A DNA stretch of 64,000 bases, from contig NZ_FOAR01000005.1 of the NCBI RefSeq assembly GCF_900109755.1, positions 182,490 through 246,489 of the forward strand, in the 5' to 3' direction. Below are positions 57,514 to 64,000 of this stretch, piece after piece. Source of the DNA: Pseudomonas agarici (GTDB lineage: Bacteria > Pseudomonadota > Gammaproteobacteria > Pseudomonadales > Pseudomonadaceae). A program made the translations under genes and the position numbers. Position 1 is the stretch's first letter; the number at the start of each line of letters is the position of its first letter. Under the pieces are notes generated by a model, which saw nothing but the letters and a program-made list of their open reading frames with translations, ran no database searches and was not told where the DNA came from.

Positions 57514-58869
57514 CTAAGGCTCCCGCCCGGTGAAAGCTTCATCAACTCTGGCCAGATGGGTTTCACCCAAGGTGCCGGCGTAGTAATGCAACTTGGTCCA
57601 GGCCATCAGGTAGTCGTAGCGCGCCTGCGCCAGATCGCGGCGGGTGCTGTAGAGCTGCTGCTCGGCGTTCAGTGCATCAAGGTTGACCCGCTCGCCACCG
57701 AGGATGCTTTGCCGGGTGGAAACCACCAGGGCCTCGGCCGAGCTCAGCGCCTTCTGGTAGGCTCGCAGCCTGCTCACCCCCGACAGGCAAGCGCTGTACT
57801 GTCGACGCAGTTCGATCAGGGTTTCGCGGGTCTTGCCGTCGAGTTCGTACTCGGCCTGTTCCAGCTTAGCGCTGGCCTGGCGCACCGAGGCGGACACTGC
57901 GCCGCCGGCAAACAGCGGCACATTCACCTCGATGCCGATGGTGTGGGTGTCGTAGCGCTGGTTGTAGGTATTGCTGTTGTCGGACTCGCTCTTGCGCAGG
58001 CTGGCATAGGCATTGATCTTCGGCAGATGTCCGGCGCGATGGCGCTGGACCTCGTAGCGCGCTGCTTCCAACGCCTGACGCTGGGACGCCAGGGTTGGAT
58101 TGTTGCTCAGCGCCAGTTGGTGCCAACTGTCGAAGTTCGCAGGCTCCAGCGCGAAGGCCTGAAAAGCCTGGCTCAGGGGCGCCAGGTCGGCCACGCCGAC
58201 CGTCGGTACGCCGATCAACGCCCCAAGCTCGCGCAAGGCGGCATCCTGAACGTTGCGCGCTTCGATCTCTTCGGCAGTGGCCAACTCGTAACGTGACTCG
58301 GCCTCGAGGATATCGGTGCGGGTGCCCTCGCCGTGCCGAAACAGATGCTCGCTCTGCTGGAACTGCTGCTCGAAAGCTTTCTTCTTGGCCTGGGCGATTT
58401 CGATCTGCTCCTGGGCAAACAGCGCCTGGGTGTAATAGGTCAGCACCCGCACCAGCAATTCCTGGCTCTTGCCGCGAAAGATCTCGTCAGCGAACAGTGC
58501 TTGGGCCACGCCCTTGCGGTAGCTGGCATAGGCCTCGTAGTCGATCAAGGGTTGTTGCAGCATCAACGCCGAAGCGGAGCTGGTGTAGTGTCGGTCCTCA
58601 TGGCTGTTGCCGCGCTCGTTGAAGTAGGTCGCCCGAGAGTCGTTGCGCCCCTGATTGTAGTTGTAGGACAGCCGTGGCAGCAGCCCCGCGCGGCCAATGG
58701 CACGGTTCTCCTGTCCGGCATCGCGCTCCTTCAGGGCGCCGAGAAATAGCGGATCGTTACGCAGCGCCTGTTCATAGACCCGGAACGGTCCCATGGCCTG
58801 GCAATCGAGGGAAATGAACAACAGCAGGACAGCGGCCAGGCACAGCGGTTTTTTTATCGAGCACAACAT
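57514..58869 (-). CDS. aprF: Type I secretion outer membrane protein (TolC family), AprF
   Basis: A 451-aa TolC-like outer membrane channel. Signal peptide about 1-25 (SIKKPLCLAAVLLLFISLDC). Two repeated OEP halves with helical barrels; landmarks EQALRNDPLFLGALKERDAG, GLLPRLSYNYNQGRND, AEQQLYSTRRDLAQARYDY. It forms the exit duct for the protease and the RTX protein. I use ATG 58869, with GAGGA in front; a TTG at 58881 would overlap aprE. Confidence 0.92.
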   Translation of the reverse strand: MLCSIKKPLCLAAVLLLFISLDCQAMGPFRVYEQALRNDPLFLGALKERDAGQENRAIGRAGLLPRLSYNYNQGRNDSRATYFNERGNSHEDRHYTSSASALMLQQPLIDYEAYASYRKGVAQALFADEIFRGKSQELLVRVLTYYTQALFAQEQIEIAQAKKKAFEQQFQQSEHLFRHGEGTRTDILEAESRYELATAEEIEARNVQDAALRELGALIGVPTVGVADLAPLSQAFQAFALEPANFDSWHQLALSNNPTLASQRQALEAARYEVQRHRAGHLPKINAYASLRKSESDNSNTYNQRYDTHTIGIEVNVPLFAGGAVSASVRQASAKLEQAEYELDGKTRETLIELRRQYSACLSGVSRLRAYQKALSSAEALVVSTRQSILGGERVNLDALNAEQQLYSTRRDLAQARYDYLMAWTKLHYYAGTLGETHLARVDEAFTGREP

Positions 58870-58870
58870 C

Positions 58871-60199
58871 CTATTCCTCAATCAAGGCAGAACTCGCACG
58901 GTCCAACAGGGGTTTGAACAGATAGTTGAGCAGCGAGCGTTCGCCGGTACGCACGAACATCTGGGCCGGCATGCCCGGCTTGATCACCAGCCCGTTGAGT
59001 TGCTCCAGGGCCAGGTCGCTGACCGAACTGCGCAGTACGTAATACGGCGCCCCGCTCTTCTCGTCGAGCAATTGGTCGGCGGAAACCAGGCTGACAATCC
59101 CGCTGACCCGGGGTGTGCGGTTCTGGTTGAAGGCGGTGAAAAGGATGTCCACCGGCAACGCGGTGCCGACCTTGTCCACCAGATTCACCGGCAAATGCCC
59201 CTCCACTTCCAGGCGCTCGCTTTGCGGCACAATTTCCAACAAGGTCTCGCCAGCACGGACCACTGCTCCCTCGGTATGCACGCTCAAGTTGACCGCGATG
59301 CCTTCGGCCGGCGCGCTGACCTCGCTGTGCCGCAGCTCGAAACGGGCGGAAGTCAGTTGCTGCTCCAGAGTTAGGGTTTTCAATTGGGCATCGGCCAACT
59401 GGCTGCGCACCTCCTTCTGATACTCCTCGGTGTGCTGCGCCAGCTTGAGCCGCGACTCGAGGATCGCCTGCTCGACCCGACCGCTTTCGCCGGTGTTCTG
59501 CGCCAGGTCCTGCTGCACCTGCGACAACTGGCGCTCGTACTCCATCAGCCGGTTGCCGGGGATATAGCCGTTGTCCGCCAGGGGGCGCAGGTTATCCAGT
59601 TGATGCCGCAGGGAGTCGGCGCGTGCCGTCATGTCGGCACGAGCCCGGCGCATGCCCGCCAGTTGCGCGGTAGCGCCTTCGATAGCCGCACCGATACCCG
59701 CCTGTTCACGGGAAAAAGCCTCGCGGCGGCTGCTGAATAACTGTCGCTGACCTTCGAGTACCAGGTTCAATTGAGGGTCGGCATCGCTGCTCAGTTCAAC
59801 CGGGAAATGCACTTGCACCAGATTATCCCGCTCGCTCTGCCAGCGCGCTTGGCTGGCCCAGGCCATGCGGTACTGCGCCCGCAGGGACTGGACATCGGCC
59901 GAGCGCTGGGTCTGGTCGAGGCGAAACAGCGGTTGCCCCTGGCGCACCAGTTGTCCTTCGCGTACCAGAATCCGCTCGACCACCCCGCCGCCCAACGACT
60001 GCACCGCTTTGCGCTTGCCGGAAACCACCACGGTGCCCTGCACCGCGATACCCTGGTCCAGTGGCGCCAGGGCCGCCCAGGCAAAAAAGCCACCGGCGCC
60101 CAACAGCGCCAGCCACCAGCCAGTCCGGACGAAAAACCCTGCGTCACGCTCTGGGCGCTCCAGGGTATTGTCACACTGCATCAGGTTGTCTTGGATCAT
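58871..60199 (-). CDS. aprE: Type I secretion membrane fusion protein, AprE
   Basis: A 442-aa HlyD-family adaptor. One TM helix (about 27-46, WWLALLGAGGFFAWAALAPL), lipoyl-like halves (GKRKAVQSLGGGVVERILV and HSEVSAPAEGIAVNLSVHTE) around a long alpha-hairpin coiled coil. It joins AprD in the inner membrane to AprF. ATGA overlap with aprD. Confidence 0.93.
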   Translation of the reverse strand: MIQDNLMQCDNTLERPERDAGFFVRTGWWLALLGAGGFFAWAALAPLDQGIAVQGTVVVSGKRKAVQSLGGGVVERILVREGQLVRQGQPLFRLDQTQRSADVQSLRAQYRMAWASQARWQSERDNLVQVHFPVELSSDADPQLNLVLEGQRQLFSSRREAFSREQAGIGAAIEGATAQLAGMRRARADMTARADSLRHQLDNLRPLADNGYIPGNRLMEYERQLSQVQQDLAQNTGESGRVEQAILESRLKLAQHTEEYQKEVRSQLADAQLKTLTLEQQLTSARFELRHSEVSAPAEGIAVNLSVHTEGAVVRAGETLLEIVPQSERLEVEGHLPVNLVDKVGTALPVDILFTAFNQNRTPRVSGIVSLVSADQLLDEKSGAPYYVLRSSVSDLALEQLNGLVIKPGMPAQMFVRTGERSLLNYLFKPLLDRASSALIEE

Positions 60200-61995
60200 G
60201 CTCCGCTACTCCGTGTCGGTGCGCGGTATTGTCGACTCAAGGTCAACTCGTCCGGTGTGCAGAGCGGTTCATCAGGCGGAGATGGGACTGCCTGAGGAGA
60301 AGCGGCCTGGGCGGTGGCGGACAGCGCCTTGAGCACCTGCGCGCGAGGGCCGAAGGTCTGCATCCGACCGTCGTTGAGCACCAGCAACTTGTCCGTCTGG
60401 GCCAGCGAAGTGGAACGGTGAGTCACCAGGATCACGCTGCTGCCCTGGGCCTTCAGTTGTGCGATAGCAGCGCTCAGGGCGGCCTCGCCCATGGCATCGA
60501 GATTGGAGTTCGGCTCGTCGAGAACCACCAGGCGCGGGCCGCCATACAGTGCCCTGGCCAATGCCACCCGTTGTTTCTGCCCGCCGGACAGGCCGCCGCC
60601 AGCGTCGCCGAGCACCGTGTCATAACCCTGGGGCAGGCGCAGGATCAGTTCGTGCACTCCGGCCTGGATCGCCGCCGCGACCACCTTCTGCGGGTCGGTG
60701 TCGCTGAAACGGGCGATATTCTCGGCGACCGTGCCACTGAACAGTTCAATCGCCTGCGGCAGATAACCAATGTGCGGGCCTAGTTGGTTGCGGTCCCAAC
60801 GATGGATATCCGCACCGTCCAGGCGCACCACACCACCCAAGGTCGGCCAGACGCCCACCAGCACCCGTACCAGGGTCGACTTACCAGAGCCGGAGGAGCC
60901 GAGCACTCCAAGCACTTCGCCCGCCTCCAGCTTAAAACTCACCTGATGCAAGGTCGCGCCGCGCCTGCCGGGCGGACCGGCACTGACCTGCTCGAACGTC
61001 ACTTGCCCCTTGGGCTCGGGCAGGCTCATGGGTGATGCCGCTTCGGGATACTCGCGTAATAACTCGTCAAGCCGCTGATAAGCCAGCTTGGCGGTGCTCC
61101 ACTGTTTCCACACGGCGATCAATTGATCAATCGGGCTCAACACCCGGCCCATCAAAATAGAACCGGCGATCATCATTCCGGCACTCATATCGCCCCTGAT
61201 TACCAGCAATGCTCCCAGGCCCAACACCAGCGATTGCAGACACAGGCGCAGGGACTTGCTCAGCGAGGTGACGATTGCTCCGGTGTCGCTTGCCTGGTTC
61301 TGGCGAGCGAGAAAGCGCGAGTGAATCTGGAACCAGCGTGTGCGCAGGGCACCGAGCATGCCCATGGCCTGGATGGTCTCGGCGTTATGCAGGTGGCTGG
61401 TGGCCAACTGGCTGGATTTCTGCGAATAACCGCTGGCTTCGCGCAACGGCTTTTTGCTCAGCGACTCGTTGAGGCAAGCCAATGCGATCAACAGCAGCGC
61501 GCCGACGCTGGCGAAGACCCCGAGCCAGGGATTGAACAGGAAGATCACCAACAGGTAGATCGGAAACCATGGGGCATCGAAGAAGGCAAATAACGCCGGT
61601 CCCGTGAGAAACTGGCGGATATGGGTCAGGTCGCCCAGCGCCTGGCCGGCGTGGCCTTCCCCACGAAACAGATTACGCTCGAACGCCGCCTGGTAGACCC
61701 GCAGGTTGCAGCGTCGCTCCAATGCACTGCCGATGCGGATCACGATAAAGCTGCGGATCGTTTCCAGCAGCCCGATAAAGGCAAAGAACCCGACCACCAT
61801 CAGCGTCAGCATCACCAGCGTGGTTTCGTTCTGTGAGGTCAGCACCCGGTCATAGACCTGGAGCATGTAGATCGAAGGAGCCAGCATCAGCAGGTTGATC
61901 AGGGCGGTGAAACAACCGACGCTGATTAGAATATTTTTATAGTCGCCCAGCACACGGAACAAAGGGCTGTCGGCAATCGTTTGCAACGACTTCAT
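60196..61995 (-). CDS. aprD: Type I secretion ABC transporter, AprD
   Basis: A 599-aa PrtD-type exporter with six TM helices (about 20-300) and a C-terminal ATPase: Walker A GVLGSSGSGKSTLVRVLV, signature GGLSGGQKQRVALARAL, Walker B RLVVLDEPNSNLDAMG, switch His in ILVTHRSTS. There is no C39 peptidase-like N-terminal domain, as normal for serralysin exporters. Start at ATG 61995 after AGGGAAG. Confidence 0.94.
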   Translation of the reverse strand: MKSLQTIADSPLFRVLGDYKNILISVGCFTALINLLMLAPSIYMLQVYDRVLTSQNETTLVMLTLMVVGFFAFIGLLETIRSFIVIRIGSALERRCNLRVYQAAFERNLFRGEGHAGQALGDLTHIRQFLTGPALFAFFDAPWFPIYLLVIFLFNPWLGVFASVGALLLIALACLNESLSKKPLREASGYSQKSSQLATSHLHNAETIQAMGMLGALRTRWFQIHSRFLARQNQASDTGAIVTSLSKSLRLCLQSLVLGLGALLVIRGDMSAGMMIAGSILMGRVLSPIDQLIAVWKQWSTAKLAYQRLDELLREYPEAASPMSLPEPKGQVTFEQVSAGPPGRRGATLHQVSFKLEAGEVLGVLGSSGSGKSTLVRVLVGVWPTLGGVVRLDGADIHRWDRNQLGPHIGYLPQAIELFSGTVAENIARFSDTDPQKVVAAAIQAGVHELILRLPQGYDTVLGDAGGGLSGGQKQRVALARALYGGPRLVVLDEPNSNLDAMGEAALSAAIAQLKAQGSSVILVTHRSTSLAQTDKLLVLNDGRMQTFGPRAQVLKALSATAQAASPQAVPSPPDEPLCTPDELTLSRQYRAPTRSSGA

Positions 61996-62139
61996 TGATC
62001 TTCCCTGACTAGACCTGATTTCAAGAGACAGCAGTGATACGGCCACCACACCGTCGATCCACGACGGCTGAATGGCTCGATCATGAGTCCTCGCTACACC
62101 CTCGGAAGCAGCGCCGGTGCGCTGCTCGTCACGGTCCCA

Positions 62140-62871
62140 TCAGGCGACGATGTCTGTGACCGCCGCCTGGCCAACCGTATAGACGCGGAAATCGGCCAGC
62201 CCGTCTCCAGAGAAGTCGACTTGCAGGTCGTAACCCAGCATGGCCTCACCTGCCCGCCCGCTGAATGTCTCGACAAAATGCAGGCCCGCGCCCCCGGTGA
62301 TGCCCGTCAGGTCGATAGTGTCCTGACCGCTGACAAAGTCCACGATCCAGTCGGCCGCGTCCGGTGTCGAGTCCGCGACGGCCGAGAACAGGAACGTGTC
62401 GCGCCCTGGCCCGCCAGACAACCAGTCGAGCCCTGCTCCGCCATCGAGCAGATCATGGCCGTTTCCGCCATTGAGACTGTCTTCTCCGTCACCGCCGTGG
62501 AGCACGTCATGACCCGTGCCGCCTGCCAGGGTGTCATCGCCGGCACCGCCCTTGAGCAGGTCGTGACCAAGACCGCCATGGAGATGGTCATCACCGTCAC
62601 CGCCATCGAGGACATCGTGGCCAGCACCACCCTCAAGAGTGTCATCGCCATTTTCACCGTAGAGCGTGTCATGGCCGGAGCCGCCTTTCAGGCGATCATT
62701 GCCGTCGCCGCCGTAGAGACTGTCGTGGCCGGCGCCGCCGACGATCCGGTCGTCGCCACTGCTGCCCAAGGTGCGGTCTTGCAGTCCTGTCGTACCGGAG
62801 AGTGACCCGGCATCGGCTTTGTTCGGCGAGCCCTGAACGACCGCCGCTGTGTTGGAATAGGGTGTTGTCAC
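62140..62871 (-). CDS. Small RTX protein: 14 nonapeptide repeats plus serralysin-type secretion tail, no catalytic domain
   Basis: A 243-aa protein. Start is GTG 62871 with AAGGA six bases upstream. Residues about 36-161 are fourteen uninterrupted GGxGxDxLx-type nonapeptides (e.g. GGAGHDSLYGGDGNDRLK), forming a long calcium beta-roll. The last 80 residues closely parallel the AprA C-terminal domain (DWIVDFVSGQDTIDLTGITG, AGEAMLGYDL) and end TVGQAAVTDIVA, a type I signal. There is no HExxH. It leads the aprDEF-aprA operon at the place of aprX in P. aeruginosa but is shorter. Probably exported by AprDEF; function unknown. Confidence 0.85.
   Translation of the reverse strand: MTTPYSNTAAVVQGSPNKADAGSLSGTTGLQDRTLGSSGDDRIVGGAGHDSLYGGDGNDRLKGGSGHDTLYGENGDDTLEGGAGHDVLDGGDGDDHLHGGLGHDLLKGGAGDDTLAGGTGHDVLHGGDGEDSLNGGNGHDLLDGGAGLDWLSGGPGRDTFLFSAVADSTPDAADWIVDFVSGQDTIDLTGITGGAGLHFVETFSGRAGEAMLGYDLQVDFSGDGLADFRVYTVGQAAVTDIVA
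62389..62766 (-). repeat. Tandem 27-bp coding repeats (RTX nonapeptides)
   Basis: 378 bases, 14 units of 27 bases encoding the calcium-binding nonapeptides of the small RTX protein. Units vary at the DNA level but keep the GGxGxDxLx register without a gap. Confidence 0.85.
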
Positions 62872-63429
62872 TGGAAATCCTTAACTCTTGAAAAAACATA
62901 CGGACCACGATTTTTCAGCAGGCTGCGAACGCTGCCTCCTGTGTCCCCAACTCAGGCCACTGTGTTGGGATGAAGAAGACTCATGCCAGATCCTTGAGGC
63001 ATGAAAAAATCTATTCGAATAGACCGTGGCCCGATCACGAGAGCGCACATTGGACTGATTCTTGCCTCAAGGTACCTGTAAATAACGCTCACCCGACGGT
63101 CAAATGCCCATTTATCAAAAAGGCCATCTGACTCGGGTTCAACTCTAATAAGAAAAGTCGACACGACAGCTCCGCGATCAGGACCGCCAAGTCAGATGAT
63201 TCGCAACGACGACCAAACGCCGCGCCGTGACCGGCTGTCCTGGGAAACCTGAGCTATCTCTATGACGACACCCTATCAGCCGCCAATGCCAACTGCCGTC
63301 GTGCCGGAACGGCGGATCGCGGGCGCAGGTGGCAGCCAACACCATTCATGGCCGATACCGAGGCCTACAGCGATGGGGTGTTCGGGCGGTTCCGTTTCCA
63401 TGTCGCGTCGGGTATCGCCGCCTTCGCGC
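62872..63429. other. Intergenic region upstream of the apr operon
   Basis: 558 bases presumably holding the apr promoter; no clear promoter identified. Short plus-strand stretches read MIRNDDQTPRRDRLSWET (63196-63252) and, in another frame, a stretch opening GNLSYLYDD and ending in a stop near 63450. They could be fragments of a degraded gene, but no certain identity can be given. Confidence 0.4.
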
Positions 63430-64000
63430 TCAAACAGTCGCGAGAATGAAGATCCGTTTGAACGGAAACAGGGTGCATCCATTCCCTTCCGGTGGGTAAT
63501 CCTGATGAACACGTGGCAGATAGTGATCGAGAAATCTTTGCCGTTCTTGCTCGTCCAGTGCCAGCAGCACTGGACGTAATGCCGAGACCTTGACCCAGTC
63601 GAAGATCGGTGAGTTGCCCTCGACTATCTGTAAGTGCTCTGTTTCCCAGATATCCACGTCCTTGGTCAGCGGAGCCAACAAACGATAGTAATCGTCTAGT
63701 GACAGCACCGAACGCTCGGCCATAGACCGTCGCAGTTGCAAATCCCCCAGTGGTCCGTTATTGATACCGCCGTGCTCAAGGGTTTCCAGCATCAATTGAT
63801 ACCAGGGTGCATCACGCCAGTTGGGCATATGCGCCGCCAGGCAGCCACCGGGATTGAGTTGTGCCAATAAATGTGGCAGCAACACCTTGTGATCTTTGAT
63901 GAAGTGCAGCACCGCCGCTGCAAACAACAGGTCTGCTCGCTGATCGGCCTTCCAGACTTGTAGGTCGCATGCCTGCCAAAACGCTTTGATTGGCAAGCTC
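63430..64000 (-). CDS. tam: Trans-aconitate 2-methyltransferase (partial)
   Basis: The last 190 codons of a SAM-dependent methyltransferase; the N-terminal part lies past the window end. It shows the post-motif region (KADQRADLLFAAAVLHFIKD), LNPGGCLAAHMPNW and VDIWETEHLQIVEG, matching Tam, which methylates trans-aconitate. The frame continues in phase to base 64000; the first codon of the visible frame (TTG, 63996) is not a real start. Confidence 0.82.
   Translation of the reverse strand, partial: SLPIKAFWQACDLQVWKADQRADLLFAAAVLHFIKDHKVLLPHLLAQLNPGGCLAAHMPNWRDAPWYQLMLETLEHGGINNGPLGDLQLRRSMAERSVLSLDDYYRLLAPLTKDVDIWETEHLQIVEGNSPIFDWVKVSALRPVLLALDEQERQRFLDHYLPRVHQDYPPEGNGCTLFPFKRIFILATV

Noticed and set aside
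62389..62766. 27-bp periodic repeat considered as a CRISPR or minisatellite
   Set aside because: The period is three times nine codons and encodes RTX nonapeptides in frame; no spacers.

Overview
The window reads as chromosomal DNA of a fluorescent, plant-associated Pseudomonas. It is GC-rich and densely packed, and it carries typical pseudomonad genes: cti, nfuA, metH, an aerobic cobalamin branch (cobE, cobM, cbtBA), cysI with its DUF934 partner, sohB, a PipR-type LuxR solo and a serralysin with a dedicated type I exporter. No rRNA, tRNA, IS element, prophage or CRISPR array was seen.

Layout. 1-6.2 kb: a sensory and chemotaxis-like block on the minus strand (a 1156-aa CHASE3/GAF/kinase/triple-REC hybrid, CheR, a 45-codon micro-ORF where cheB could be expected, and a REC-HisKA-HATPase protein cut by the window edge), with a lone REC protein facing away. 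6.3-9.3 kb: a cobalamin riboswitch followed by cbtB-cbtA-cobE-cobM and a NUDIX hydrolase, closed by a strong terminator. 9.3-19.3 kb: nfuA, cti, the cobalamin-dependent methionine synthase metH, a DUF2970 protein, an untracked 37-aa membrane protein, and cysI-DUF934. 19.3-24.1 kb: a 1615-aa effector-like protein with leucine-rich repeats and a probable NEL ubiquitin-ligase domain. 24.2-26.1 kb: sohB and an SCP2 protein.

26.1-34.3 kb is the most interesting accessory module. A six-gene operon (alpha/beta hydrolase plus a complete peptide-type ABC transporter, every junction a 4-base overlap) is divergent from a LuxR solo of the PipR/OryR plant-signal class, which is followed by a second proline-iminopeptidase-like gene. 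Both hydrolase promoters carry a 20-bp lux-box-like element sharing 12 of 20 positions. This looks like a sense-import-hydrolyse loop for a plant-derived amide or peptide-like compound. It is followed by an APH-family kinase, an SDR, a glycine-betaine-type binding protein, unknown small genes, a chemoreceptor and a DksA-like protein with a degenerate zinc site.

41.9-46 kb holds an inositol-type ABC transporter (iatP-iatA-ibpA) with a sigma-70-like promoter whose spacer contains a GGAA-N6-TTCC palindrome, the motif known for IolR. 46.2-55.8 kb is an arn lipid A aminoarabinose operon (arnC-A-D-T-E-F-ugd plus a second ArnT-like glycosyltransferase). It lacks arnB at its head and has instead a 19-codon leader ORF and a hairpin. 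55.9-62.9 kb is a type I secretion operon: a small protein that is almost only RTX repeats plus a serralysin-type secretion tail, then aprD-aprE-aprF, then an AprA-like metalloprotease with an insertion of about 39 residues after its Met-turn and no inhibitor gene beside it. The window ends inside tam.
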